Notes under the pieces: generated by a model
Told to the model about the DNA's origin: nothing
What the model saw: the letters and a program-made list of their open reading frames with translations, nothing else
The model's database searches: none
In this document: positions 1 through 12,124 of the stretch, one piece after another
Layout of the letters: each line of letters starts with the position of its first letter
Position numbering within the stretch: position 1 is the stretch's first letter
Assembly (NCBI GenBank): GCA_948470475.1
Contig: OX419342.1
Span: 21,620,344-21,684,343 of the forward strand
Direction of reading: 5' to 3'
Source: Galaxea fascicularis
Taxonomy: Eukaryota; Cnidaria; Anthozoa; Scleractinia; Euphylliidae
Length of the DNA: 64,000 bases
Made by a program: the position numbers and the translations under genes

Positions 1-42
1 TCACAAACAAATAGTAATGAATGCACATCTTCTCTTCCACAG

Positions 43-684
43 GGATCACCTATCATCAGGGAAACACACATAAATCCAGATGTGACTGAATGGCTCCTTT
101 CTTTTTCACAGTCAACTGTTACCCCTGGACAAATTGGCAGTAATGTATGTACCATCATTTCTGTGTATGGGGCTATTAATTTTCTTCTGCCTTCCACTAA
201 CTGCATTTTGCCTTCTCCTCACGCTTTACCTTTGGATTTTGTTAGCATGTTTAAGCAGCTCATGATTTATGGTAATCATTCCTACAATGGGATTGGGAAC
301 CCACAAACCACGTACAGTGCCCCTGAAGTTATTAATCACCCACAGCTTGGTTTTTCAGGGGTAGCAAAATGTGGGGATGAATATCAATTCAGTGATTTCT
401 CTTCATTTGCAGATGAACTACAAGATCTTACTGCAAGACCTCAACATTCTAAGATTGCAGCAATATTAATCTTGCCTCCTGATAAAACAATGCTATTACT
501 TGTAGGTAGAAATGGAGAATCAGTCCTAATGGAAAGCCACATTCATTATAATGTTGGTGGAATTGTTGCTTGTGCAGGTCCTCAGAAGTTACAGGAGATG
601 GCTGTTTACATTGAATTGATGGCCAGAAGAGACTGGAATTCAAATCCCACCCCATTTGACATGACTATCGTTGAGTTATGCTGA
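43..684 (+). CDS. 3'-terminal exon of an unrecognised protein (5' end outside window)
   Basis: An open frame of 213 codons runs from a good splice acceptor (pyrimidine-rich tract ending in CAG at 40-42) to TGA at 682-684, so this is probably a last exon and its gene continues to the left. The first in-frame Met-like codon is unimportant because the frame is open from the acceptor. A segment reading QIGSNVCTIIS near residue 30 and a later ESHIHYNVGG segment resemble the Cys and His neighbourhoods of papain-fold peptidases; that is a loose visual impression, not an assignment. AATAAA motifs follow at 689-694 and 890-895, consistent with a 3' end. I do not recognise the family. It could also be the cargo or accessory ORF of a transposon. 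Confidence 0.5.
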   Translation, partial: GSPIIRETHINPDVTEWLLSFSQSTVTPGQIGSNVCTIISVYGAINFLLPSTNCILPSPHALPLDFVSMFKQLMIYGNHSYNGIGNPQTTYSAPEVINHPQLGFSGVAKCGDEYQFSDFSSFADELQDLTARPQHSKIAAILILPPDKTMLLLVGRNGESVLMESHIHYNVGGIVACAGPQKLQEMAVYIELMARRDWNSNPTPFDMTIVELC

Positions 685-695
685 GCAAAATAAAA

Positions 696-3600
696 TGTAG
701 GAAAGGAAACCAAATTCTATATTAATTTCATTTATTTGTTTGGATGTTTGTTTGCTGTTCTTCATTTCACATAATTTATACCATCATAGAAACAATGCTG
801 GTTTGTGCTCTGTTGTTAGTAGAACATTCACATCCCCATTAGTACCATCCCTCTATATTTAGATTACCCCCAGTCCCCTTCTATGGTTAAATAAACTTTC
901 AGGGTGTGCCAAGCAATTTAAACTTTAAGAAAGGTTCCTCTCTTTTCTTTCTTTCTCTCTTTGTCTCTTCCTTCCTTCATCCCCCCTTCCCTCTTTACAA
1001 TGATAATAATAATAATACATTTATTAGCTTTCCCCAAGGGGCTTTTGAAGACTAATTTAGAACACTGTTTGGGGGGACTTTTAAACCAGACTGCATGGTA
1101 CAGTTTACAGTCATTAGAGTAAATCATAGATGCCCCAAGGTCAGCAGTAGGCATTGACCAAACGCTGCTTGTTGGTTTTCATTATTCCCTTATGTATTTT
1201 CATGCTGACAAATTTGTTATAAAGAATTAGCTCATTGAAATACTTACAATCCTTGTTTCTTATTAATACGTAATTTTGTTACTCAGTTTCCAAATGTCAT
1301 TGAAAGGTAAGTTTGCAAATAGTATTGGGGTCCACATTGCATTTTGCTGACATATCTGTGTTTGATAAACTGTTCCTCATTTTACCACAATTTTAACACT
1401 ATGTCCATGCAAATCCTAAGTGTGCCAAGTGTCGGTCACCAGTCCAATTACGTTTTATTTCCACACCCATTTAGTGAAAATGAAAGTCATCTCAATCAAG
1501 AAAGTGTGTTGTGGTACAACAGATTTTGTCACCTCAAAGAAACGATAATGGGTGACAGTGGGTGACTTTTGAGATGCATTTATCCTAGAATGTAGCAAAC
1601 ATTCACCCGTATCAACACAACAGAACCTCATCTTTATAGACTTTCCAGTGTCACCTGGAAAGGTGACATTGGCATTGCTTGCAGGTTTGTTGCTTTCTGG
1701 TATTTCTTTTCATTGTTGTTGTAAATAGCCAGCAAATTGTAAAGTATTCATCGATTAATTTTATCCACCAAGTTGTCCTAGTATCTGCAACTAGTAGTAT
1801 TGTTTTAATTCATTTCTGATAACCTCAATTTGTTGTTTCAATGTGTGCTGTCCGCCAAAAGTTAAATTTTAATTTCAATGTTTACTTGCTTGAACAGTTA
1901 TTGGATTCAGATATTTTTAGAAGCAACATTAATTTGCAGTCTGTCACCTATGAATTACATGACTTAATTAAGGCCACCTGGATGCTAGTGCAGACATTAT
2001 TAATTGGCTTTCACCCATTACGATTGACAACAAACCATTGAACATTTGATTTAAGAATTGTGAAGAATTTAGTATTATAATGCACGTGTATGCATCTTAC
2101 TATGAAACATGCACAATATAAATAAATCATTATTTGTCAGTTGACAAATCCTTGTCAGTAAGGGTAGTGATAAAGCCAAAGAAGTGATTATTAATATCTC
2201 TCCCTCATGAACATATCATGTTTTCTGAATAATACCTTTGTCAAAGTGTTAACTGTTTGCAAACCCATTGCTGGGCAAAACAGCCTTGATCATAGCACCA
2301 GGTCAAGTGGTACACAGAATAGTTGAAAAATAATGTTGACCAAAAATTTGCAGAAAAAAAATTGTGATTTAACGTCAAAATGTAGTGCAAAAGCAGTTTA
2401 TTACCTAAGCTAAGTTGCAAAGGTGCAGTTGCTGCACAACAGTGTTGTCTTTTAATGTAGATATGTATAATGTAAGGAATTACTTCTAGATTTTCTTTAA
2501 TCACAGTATATGTACTAGCTTGTTCCCATTTCATCATACTTTAGGTATACTCAACTGTATATATTGTAAATAACTTTCTTTGTTGTAATTTTTAACTGTA
2601 GATGTACAACTTGTAAATAAACCCAAGGGTCACAACGTGAAGTAACTGTAAAAAATGTAAATTTAAGTGGTAAAATTATCTTACTTAGCAATACAAGTAA
2701 CTTAACTCATAAATAAACATTAACATGGAAAGCAACATTTTTAGCTCATGGATGACGTAGTCATTCCATGAGGTTTTGTTGTGGGTCTGAATTTCGCTCA
2801 CTCACTCAGGGGATCACTCATTCGCTCACTCGATTCTGATTAATTTATTCATTAAACTTTCCGCCGGTCCCTCCCCTACTAAGTATTGCTTTTGTCTCCA
2901 TAGTCTTCATGGTCCAACGTTTGTAAATTTCAGGGTGTAGTACAAAGGCAGAGAATTTTGCTCTGCATATATTGTTTACGTGTTTAATCTTCATGGCGTC
3001 GGTTTTTCGTTTCGATTTTCCAACTCAACAAAGGTCTAGTTTGTTTAAGGATCAGTGATCAGATGAAGTTAATAAGATGAAGAGTACGAGTTGCGAGAAT
3101 TGAACTTTGAAATCTTCAGAGCAGCGAAAATGAACTTCGAGACATCGCAAAAGCTTATCACTGTGCGGTGCCTGGGGCAGTAGTAATCGAGAATTTTTTG
3201 CCACAATATGATGGAAGAAGGAAGAATGAAGAAAATCGGCAAAAAAAGGAAACACGAGAAAGACTTTCTAGCCAAAAAACCGAATTCTGGCAAGCAACGC
3301 ATTTGATTAATGAGCAACATATGACCGATTTAAGCAGGTACGTAATGAAGTATTTTTGAAGACGCTGTTTTCATGGTGAACGCTCGATTGCAAATATGAT
3401 CTTGTTTCGAAAGGCTATATCCCTTGGCTTAAACGATCAGTATAACACTTTGTCAACATTTGACAAAAACACAAGGACCACAAGCATGCAAATATTTTTC
3501 TCTGTGAGGATATAATTTGGTCTGACAAGCAGCTATAACAGCTAATCTCTTCGAACAACAAAATATTTGGAAAATCAAGTTAATTGTAGCACAAAGCATA

Positions 3601-5670
3601 AATAGATGGATTGAATATCTCACCTTACAAAGCAAAAAGTTTTGTGCCGGACCCCGAATCGCTCAAAAACATTGTGGCTGTAAAGCGTGACTAATTTCCC
3701 TCAGGACTTTCACACAATATTTGGGATGTTATCTCGCATTCAGAATAGTCCGAAATTTTATTACGTTCAAAAACGTTTATAAAACTAACTTGAAATGAGC
3801 CGTCGACCAGTAAGAAACTTTAACTTGCCTGTTACACTTCTTAACAAAGCGATCACCTTTGAATATCATTTTTATAGTCCGTGTACAAATTTGCATATTT
3901 GTGCTCCATCGTCGGTTCAAATTACTTACGTCTGTCAATTTCGTCTAAATTTATGCTTCTGGCGCCTGTCAATCAACTGCGTAATTTTACGGAAAATATT
4001 AGCACGTAAACGGTTCTTTAACCAAGAGGTGTGTCAGAAAAGGAGGTGCTCCCACAAAACACAAACGAATGTACAGGTTTCTAGCACATATCTTTTTAGA
4101 AAATAAAGTTGTGGTAAATTCAAGGTATTGTTATGTTCCTCATCCATGAGCTGGCTCATGGGAGCCTTTGATTTATATGGGTTGAAATGATTTGGAGGCA
4201 TAATTATAACCTTGCATTATATAAAATTATTATTCTGGTGTGATTTTCTTTTTCATACAAAAGAACTGATCAGTTAATTGGAATTTGTGCTATGAAACTT
4301 GGTTAGGGTGCATTCGAAATAAAATGACTTGTTTTACAGTGTAAAATTTTGTATATTTCAGTGTTAGTTGATCTTTTTTTTTTATTAATTCCAGTACAAC
4401 ACGCGTTCCTCAATTTCATGGATGAACACGAGAGAGTGGTACTGCATGTCCATACAAAAATGGCTCACTGCAATACTTCAATCTTGCGCGCCTTGCCACT
4501 TCAAAGAATAAACTTTTGTAACAGTTAGAATCCTTGTAAATTTAGCCTTTGCTCATTCAAAGCGATCCCTGGACCACATCTTAGTTCTTAAGATTTGACT
4601 GCTATTGACTCAACCGGTGGCGAGATATTATCTTTTCGAGATCCACAACTTACGATGCGCGTCAGAAAAAGGTCATTTTAGTTTACATTTGTAAAGCAAT
4701 GGAGGAAAAATGGGCTTCACCAAACTTGAAAATTGCACATTTACAATACTGGGACTTTCAGGGTCCAAGTAAAGCTAAGTGACGGACATGATGATTGAAA
4801 AAGCAAATACGCCATCGTTACTAAACTAAACAACTTTAATACGCGGCGGAGTGTACAACTTGACCTCTCTGAGCAATCTATGCCACTTTCACTGATAAGA
4901 TATCTCGTCAAAACCCATCTCCGGCTCACAATCTTCCCTTAGTTTATTGTTTTCTGTGGACTTCTGTACAATGCAAAAGTCTGACCTAAGTGTACAAAGA
5001 GTTGCCGTACTTCAAAAAACGCATTAACTCGGTTGTAAATTTCAAAAAGGCTTCCACGTTCGGAGAGATAATTTCGGATTAGGCCAAGAAAACAACAACG
5101 ATTAACGTCACGACTATTTTGTCCCTAACCGTAGTTTCACTCACAGGCTTATTTAGACTGTGAGATCCATGGTGAGGATTACGGACTCATTTACGAGTGG
5201 TATGCCACTTCCGAATTCCGTCTCGGGCCCTCAAATTGGCCTTGTGTTCGTTTCAAGACCGTCCATGTTTGTAATAAAGACAAAACGACTGATATTGGTC
5301 ATGGTTTCAGTTAATTTAATACATACCAGCGTCTATTCCAGTAGCTTACATCCTCTACAATCAACGTAAAAGCTGTTAAAAAGGAGAAGTCTTTCCTGCC
5401 TCCCCAAAATCCTTGAAGTTCTTTGAGAGTCCCACGTTTCTTAGATTTCAGATCACAAGCACATTTACCATTCTGCCGAGGTAACGGACTTACGAAAGTT
5501 GAAGTGGTGTTTAAGTCTCTGTAGTGGTACTCTATCTTCTTTCAATACTTACTCCATTAGCCCGCAAACAACATTGGAAACTTAACAACGAACCACCTGC
5601 AATGGTGCCAACGCAGCCGTACTTTTTTCCCGCGTTCTAACTAGCTTTGGAATGGTTTTTTGACTGAATT
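696..5670. other. Intergenic, no gene supported
   Basis: About 5 kb of AT-rich sequence after the terminal exon. Short ORFs on both strands are small, overlap each other and lack splice context or recognisable motifs. It holds C/T-rich low-complexity DNA near 940-990, a short AAT microsatellite near 1003-1017, and a stretch rich in the words CTCACTCA and TCATGGATGA near 2740-2830. I see no RNA gene. Confidence 0.6.
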
Positions 5671-5678
5671 GTTCTTCA

Positions 5679-6672
5679 TTAAAGCGCATGCGCAACATTA
5701 GTCCCCTTTGTTTTACCAGCAATGAATTCTTGACTGGTCAGCAGATTGCGAGCTACTTTGCCCGTCTGGCATTTAAGCGTGAGCTCCAAAGCAGCCACTC
5801 CTCCCAAAGTGAGTCCGATTATGAAATCGCATAAGCCGAAATGGTTTTGAGCGACTTGAGGGTAAAAGTTCTTGAAAACGCCCAACCTCTCCATCCCAGC
5901 AGCTTCGAACACTACAAGTTATGTGAACTGATGGCTCAAGCCAAACTGTCAACATTCGCGAAACGTCGTCCAGGACGGCTGATACCTCCCTGCACTTTTT
6001 CAGCACCTGACGTTTCTTGTTAGTGGACCCCAAAGTTGGACAATTCTTTATGTCCTCGATTGAACTACATGAGGAACCACTTGATCGTATCGGCGTTGAA
6101 GAATAACACGGGGTCGACAAATCAGAAAAGGATGAATCAGTCAAACTTGTTTCCATGCTCGACTCCAGGTCTGCAATTCGAGCTTGAAGGGAGTCGATTT
6201 TTGCCGTGCTTTCGGCGAGTAAGGCACTGAGCTCCTCCGAGCTTTGGCGGACTTTCCCGCCAAAAGAGAAGTCCTTCGCGCGATCGGGCTCCAAATCTAA
6301 TTTGACGGAGTTCAGCAGGCTTACAATTGGTACAAATTGTCGTGAATTAATAAGACCATGCTGTGGAATCCCTTTCTGACGAAGAAGACCAGCAATCAAA
6401 CCGAACGCGGAAGCTACGTAGACGGTACTAGGCATCCTACTGAACTCCATCGATTTGGCGGGTTGAAGTTCCCGCGTTACTACACTTCGTATTTCGTCGG
6501 GAAAGCTCCTAAATATTTCATTTCTGGAGAAATCCGTGGGACGGATCCCACAGATATCCTTCTTGAGGACGTACCAATTCTTTCGAGTGTCAAGTGATGC
6601 ACTTGTAACCCTCGAAAGACTCGAAATGTTAAACGAAGGCAAGGTTCCCGCCGACAATCCGACTGCCTCCAT
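5679..6672 (-). pseudogene. Intronless uncharacterised ORF, apparently frameshifted near its 3' end
   Basis: The minus strand carries a 299-codon ORF (6672 to 5773), the longest uninterrupted frame in the window and with no visible intron. The N-terminal ~150 residues look like ordinary globular protein. A short coiled-coil candidate (SAKIDSLQARIADLE-like, rich in L, I and charged residues) follows around residues 150-170, then a Ser-rich linker. In the last ~60 residues this frame becomes Arg/His/Ser-rich and unconvincing. Meanwhile an overlapping frame (5912 to 5679) reads as plausible hydrophobic protein containing IIGLTLGGVAALEL and ends at a stop near 5679. The simplest reading is one coding sequence broken by a frameshift around 5.9 kb, i.e. 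a decaying retrocopy or transposon ORF. A spliced or alternative C-terminus is the other option. I do not recognise the family. Confidence 0.4.
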
Positions 6673-7444
6673 GCCTTCACTTCGAATGGTTTAGCAATCA
6701 AAACCATGACTGCTATTCAACTTTGAAAATCCCGCCGAAGTAGAATATTACTTAATTAGTAAGAATTTAACTCGGATTAATAGTCCAAGTTGTGCGATCA
6801 CTTCGTGTCTCCTAATACAGTAACACAAAAATCGTGTACATGATATGTAAACAATCGTCCCCTGGCGCAGAACTCGCGCGGAGCTGGAAACGAATTAATG
6901 TGGTGCGTTACTCACACGTCACGCGGCGGTAAAGAAGATAACTAAACATCTCGATCATCAATGCGTGTCCCTGCTTTTTTAGCAAACCAAGTGACAAACG
7001 AAGTATAAAAAGTACGAAGTACGGTGTGCTTGTTCGCCATTCAGCGAAACCGAGATCTCACAAGTCTTGACATATATCCAGGAAAAAAAGGCATTGTAAA
7101 ATAAGGTCTCTAAGATTCCGTGAGAAGTCAGTATTCACATTTAATTGCAGAGCGAATTGTTCATGGCTTTCATTTCTATTAGCAGAAATGGTAGGCTCGA
7201 TTACCCGAGTGAGCATCGGAAATCGAGCTTACAGAAATGATTGTCTCGCGTTGCCTCGCGTTGCCTCGCGTTGCCTAGGGTGTCAATAACGCTTCTCTCG
7301 TGGATTCTGGTCGTCTGGTTTATATAATTAGTTCCGGTGTAATTAATTTGGTGACATCAACCAAACACCTTTCTCTCGCGTACATCGGCATTAGTTTACG
7401 GACCCTGCTGAGATTTTTTTTCTTGGGCAAAGCTCGTCATGTCC

Positions 7445-8740
7445 TATATTTTTATTCAAAACAAAAACGAGAACGACAAGAACAATGGCAAAATTGTTTC
7501 ACTTTCTCGCGTGTAATCTCGGAAAAAAAAGACCTTAAGTCCCAGGACAGTGCAACGATCGATGTCCCTATTCTTGGGTTGCACGTTACGCAAGTATCAC
7601 GCAAATTAAAATTAAAATCGCTTACCATTAAATAAATTAAGTCAAGAAATTGAGGTCTTATAGAAGAGCAATAAATAAACAACGTGTTAAAGTTTTAGGG
7701 CTTTGCGATATTCCAAACTCGAGTTATTTGGCAAAGGATATCACTCAAAATTATAGTGTTCAGTATGGGGACGCCATGTTGGTGTCCCTCAGAGGGACAC
7801 CAACATGGCGGCCGGAAGCGACTGAAAACATCTGGAGTCTACTTTGGGTCTCTCAAAACATTTCATCTGTCTGCTAAACTTGAAATCATTCGCATAGACA
7901 CTTCTCTTAACATATTGGTTATTCAGAACTCAAAAACACAAGGCAAAACGGCATTTTCGTGTACGTGACATGTCTCTCAGAAGGAATACAGGTGTCACGC
8001 ATTGTAAAACAAATTGACGTTCAAACTACTCTATTTTCGAAACAAAGCATGCTACCGAGCTGAAAAAAAGGCCAGCAGATATGTCTTTAAAGTGTCTTTC
8101 ATCCGATGAAGGTAAAAACTCAAACTTTTTAATTTTAGTTTTTTATGATGTCACGTGCAACCCAAGAATTAATACCAGAATAATACGTTTTCTGTTTACT
8201 GATTCGTGAACCTCTAAGCTTTTTTTATCTCAACTTATCTGACTGTGTACCCCAAGAAAATTTAAGGCCCTCGGAAATCTCAAATTCCGAATAACTATCG
8301 TGGTACAATAGGAATAAAACTGATACAAAAGATATATCTATATTTCTTTTAATCACGAGTCCGACTCAGATTAGATCACCTGGAGCTCGCAAACCCAGAC
8401 TGTTTAGTAAGAATCTGGTGATAACAGTAACTGACAAAAACTAACAAGTCAATCTATGCATTTTTGAATGGTAATCACACTTCCTCCGATCGCCAATTAT
8501 TATTCGTTTTAGATTACTTGATTCACTGAAGGTCAGTATGGTAGACTGTTCATCATCGCTGGTCCCAACTAACCGACTTCTAGAACTGCGTTTACAATTT
8601 CAATCATTTTCAAGGGGTCTGAAGTTTCGAGGTCTGAGTTTTCGAGGTCTGAAGTTTCGAGTTTTTTCCGAGATTACACGCGAGAAAGTGAAACAACTTT
8701 GCCATTGTTCTTGTCGTTCTCGTTTGGAATAAAAATACAG
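7445..8740. mobile_element. Foldback element with ~80-bp terminal inverted repeats
   Basis: The segment 7445-7529 (containing GAACGACAAGAACAATGGCA) reappears almost perfectly as its reverse complement at 8661-8740, ending in the same A/T-rich TATTTTTATT. A second, inner inverted pair (CTTGGGTTGCACG at 7573-7585 and its complement at 8154-8166) is nested inside. The 1.3-kb unit has no transposase-like ORF, so it is probably non-autonomous. No target duplication was recognised. Confidence 0.6.
7773..7809. repeat. Perfect 18-bp hairpin palindrome with 1-nt centre
   Basis: GCCATGTTGGTGTCCCTC at 7773-7790 is followed by a single A and then by its exact reverse complement to 7809. It lies inside the larger foldback element. 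Both arms carry an ATGGC core like the YY1 recognition word, so on either strand the site reads AACATGGC. It is probably the fusion point of two terminal inverted repeats rather than a regulatory site. Confidence 0.7.
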
Positions 8741-8947
8741 GAAACCTTTTAGCTGTCTGCAATTATCAATGCGGGATTGTTGCGTGATTTGACACTTGGG
8801 TTAGTCACGATAATTATCATAAATATTCATTCATGTAGAGTTGCGTTTACAATCTCAGTCATTTTTCAAGGGGTCTGAAGTCTCGAGGTCTGAGTTTTCG
8901 AGGTCTGTGGTCTGAGGTCTGAAGTTTTGAGGTCTGAGTTTTCGAGA
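8610..8947 (+). repeat. Degenerate GGTCTGAAGTTTCGA repeats
   Basis: The phrase AAGGGGTCTGAAGT followed by iterations of TTTCGAGGTCTGAGT occurs at about 8615-8660 and again at about 8867-8947. Each copy is preceded by a shared TGCGTTTACAAT...CATTTTTCAAGG stretch, so the second copy looks like a local duplication of the first. Non-coding. Confidence 0.6.
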
Positions 8948-8958
8948 CACCCGGTTCT

Positions 8959-9426
8959 TCACTGTCTATCAGATCCTTGGCTTCGGAAAGGAGTGAAAAT
9001 AATTCTAGTTCTACGGCTGAGTACTTGAACACTGTATGCCAAAATGTGTTCTTCTTTATCGATTGTGAAGTAAATATAAGCTATTTTGTCTTCTCGCAAG
9101 TTACCAGAATTTAATATTCGGCGAATGTCATGAAGAATGCTGCAGACATTTTCCGTCGAGTTGGCTGCCATGTTGAAAGCAATCTTCAGATTTCCGGTCC
9201 ACTGGTCAGCGGTTAAATAGTTTAATTTCACGCGCGGGAATTCTCCCGACGTTAGGTGTGCAGATCGACGTTGGGTGTGCAGCTCGACGTTGGGTGTGCA
9301 GTTCGACGTTGGATGTGCAGATCGACGTTGGATGTGCAGATCGACGTTGGGTGTACAGATCGACATTGGGTGTGCAGCTCGACGTTGGGTGTGCAACCAT
9401 TCATTAATTACCAAATGAATAGACAC
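8959..9426 (-). other. 155-codon minus-strand ORF crossing a tandem repeat; doubtful gene
   Basis: The first third of this ORF is simply the translated 19-bp repeat at 9247-9398. A 19-bp unit is open in frame as a 57-nt (19-residue) periodic peptide. Downstream of the repeat about 95 residues continue in frame (including AANSTENVCSILHDIRRIL), which could be an exon remnant. No splice context, family or regulatory context was found. Listed because it is one of the longer frames in this interval, not because it is a supported gene. Confidence 0.15.
9247..9398 (+). repeat. Tandem array, eight copies of a 19-bp unit
   Basis: Units of consensus CGACGTTGGGTGTGCAGAT begin at 9247, 9266, 9285, 9304, 9323, 9342, 9361 and 9380. 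The units differ at a few fixed columns (G/A at the third G, AT/CT/TT at the end). It is a minisatellite and the spacing is exactly 19 bp throughout. Confidence 0.9.
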
Positions 9427-9429
9427 AAT

Positions 9430-11080
9430 AATGGCATTCGGATGATCAATAATTTAAAGCTCAAATGAAATAATGGACAATGCACACCCAATATCTTTTT
9501 TGATAGGAAAACAGCTTGATAGGAAAAGGATTCCAGCATGACAACTTCCCGTCCTTTAAAGAGAGTAACCAAAATGTTTGTCTTGACTTAAGAGTAAGTC
9601 CTGCATGGTGAACCGAGGTGTCCGAGTACACTAATGGCCATATCGAAAAGAAATGCGGGTGCATTCCCGTCTCCTCATGATCTTCCACTATTATCACTGT
9701 AAATAACAGCGCTGATTTGATCCATTCAAACATTTATTCAAATAAAACTGAGGTTGAAGGATAAATACCACAAAGACAAAGTGTATTTCGCACTTATCTT
9801 TCATCCGACTAAGGAAGGGTGGAGGGAGCCGAACCGCGCAATTTATATGGCAGCGACGACTATTCACGTTAAGATTCTTAGAATTCTCCCAGCTACGTTT
9901 CCGTAGGTTTATCCTTTTATTCTGACGTAAGTATATGTACTTTAATGGAATAAAGAATGACCACTTAACGCAGTGTTCTACTCATAAGACGCGCTTTAAA
10001 AATCAGGCCCTCTTATCGGAGGCGTATGTACCCATCTTCCGTTTGCCAAGATGGCTCACGCTGGTGCATTATAATCGAAATCTAGGTTTTCGGCTTTTCC
10101 TTACCAATTATCACTTATTCATGATCAGGCCAGAATTATTCTCTTTTTATTTTTTAATAACTGAACTTAACTGTGTATTTTCTCGTTCATAATTAGAGCA
10201 CGTCCGGTCTTTGAAGGAATGTCTGCCCTTTTATAAATACTTTGCGGGGATGCTTTCAACCCTAAAAAATATTACGCCCTTGGGTTAATTATTGCATGTT
10301 TATGCTTTTCAGCAGTTGGGTTTGTAGGGTAAATCTTAGTTATTATAATGCTAGCAAAGTACATTTGGTTACCCCTGTCCGGCAGTAAACACGCGATAGG
10401 ATGATCAGATGCATGCAAGGCCACGCCAAAAAAGTTTATTTGAAAGTTAAAGTTATTTATAAATACGTGCTGCGAAAATATCTGGCTGAGTACCATGCGT
10501 TGGCTGTGGTTTTAACTGCTATGCCCTTAAGCCGACAAACTAATTCAGGCTGCTCAGTGGCAAAGTTGAAATTTGAGGTGAGATCCAAGATTTTTGCGGC
10601 TTCCGCTTTCTGTTGGTTGTAAAAGCCGTACGTAATTTTGTCCAAATGACATTCGTAACTATAGTCCATTGTGTCTAGATCCGGGTGGTGCTTACTGATG
10701 CACAAACGGATTCTTCTAGCTCTAAATGTTACCTTATTATATGAAATTATTACGCGAACGTGTTAGAAATGAATGTAACTTCTGATCCCGGTAAATTAAT
10801 GCTTGGAATGATGAAGGAGCTGAGGAATGTAACGTGAAAAAGAAGGGTTGTTAATTGACATTAATGTTTCGTATTGTATGATTTAAGGAAGCGAATTTCG
10901 TCCTAATTAAAATGCAAACACTCCTGCAAAAGACTATAGTAATGCTAAGAAAAAAATACTCCAATTCTAAATGATGTGTTCAAATTATACATGACCTGGA
11001 AAGTAAATAACAAGACACCAGCCTGGGTAAATAGAGATTGGAGGGGTAGAAATGGGTTCTAAAGTTTGTCGGAAGTAGAC
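9430..11080. other. Intergenic; one weak minus-strand exon-like ORF
   Basis: No gene can be supported. A minus-strand frame at 10705-10457 (82 codons) reads protein-like in its second half (KILDLTSNFNFATEQPELV) but has no clear splice signals or family. It may be an exon remnant or chance. Confidence 0.4.
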
Positions 11081-11083
11081 ACT

Positions 11084-11306
11084 TAAGGCCCTGGCAAAGG
11101 AGGATACATTGTTGCTCATGATGTTTTTTGGGCGTGCAAACGCGCTGGAAACAAAATGAATGTTGCGTTTCCGCATCCATACTGCGCAAACGGGGAAACA
11201 TTTGTTGCGGACACAAAATTTGAGTCTGCAACAAATGTTGCGCTCGCGGGCAAACGGGTAAACATTTGTGTCGGCAACAATGCGTCCTCGTTTGCCGGGG
11301 CCCTAA
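11084..11306. mobile_element. MITE with ~30-bp terminal inverted repeats
   Basis: The left end (TTAAGGCCCTGGCAAAGGAGG, starting about 11084) matches the complement of the right end (GAGG-mer CTCGTTTGCCGGGGCCCTAA, ending 11306), including the inner CATTGTTGC word. The body repeats AACATTTGTTGC and GCAACAAATGTTG. About 220 bp, no coding capacity; the small ORFs here are by-products of the inverted repeat. Confidence 0.65.
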
Positions 11307-12124
11307 AAAAGATGAACGACGTGAAAAAATGCGTTTCAGTTTTCCAATTAAGCTTCATTTAAATTGATCAAAATTAGCAACAAATGACTGTCAAGTCCCC
11401 AAGGTCTCTGATGTGTTAAACATGACACCAACTCGCTGTTTCTCAGCTATAATTGTTGACTCAGCTGGCAGCTAGCTGGCTATACATTTCATTACAATTA
11501 ATAGAAACATTTGTTAAGACGCCCTTGTGAATAGCCGACGTAGTCAAGTTGATTAAAGAGATCATGATATGGCCAACCAGGAGAAAAACTTCGGCAAAGC
11601 CAGATAAAACTAATAGTATTCTCGGGACTTATGAATTTTCTCCGCGTGATGTTTCATCTATGATGCGTGAGATTTTTAGGGTATATCTGTCCTTATCCAA
11701 CGCTTAAAATACAATCTTTTAATCCATAGAGCAATACAATGACAATACATGCTGATTGTCAGACACGCACAAATCCTAACTGTATTCTTCTCATGATTCG
11801 TCTGACACGTATTGCGTTAGCTCACTCAGACATGACATCATCAAATACTTTCTCATATTCTTATTTTTTGATTTAATAATAAACAATTTAAATAGTTGTG
11901 GATTATAACAGTTGAAAAAATTCCGACATGTAGGTGTTTCGTGAGGAAATTGGACTGACTCGATAACAAAATTCTTTGGAGTTTTTTGACACCGCCGCCC
12001 CGCTTCACAGACGTGCCCACGTCGTAAAAGGTTCAGTGACAAAGTGTGGCAAGTGTATTTAAAGGACATCCGAGGATTAGGTGCTCAGTGCTAACACAGG
12101 ATACGGAGGAAACTGCTTCTAATA

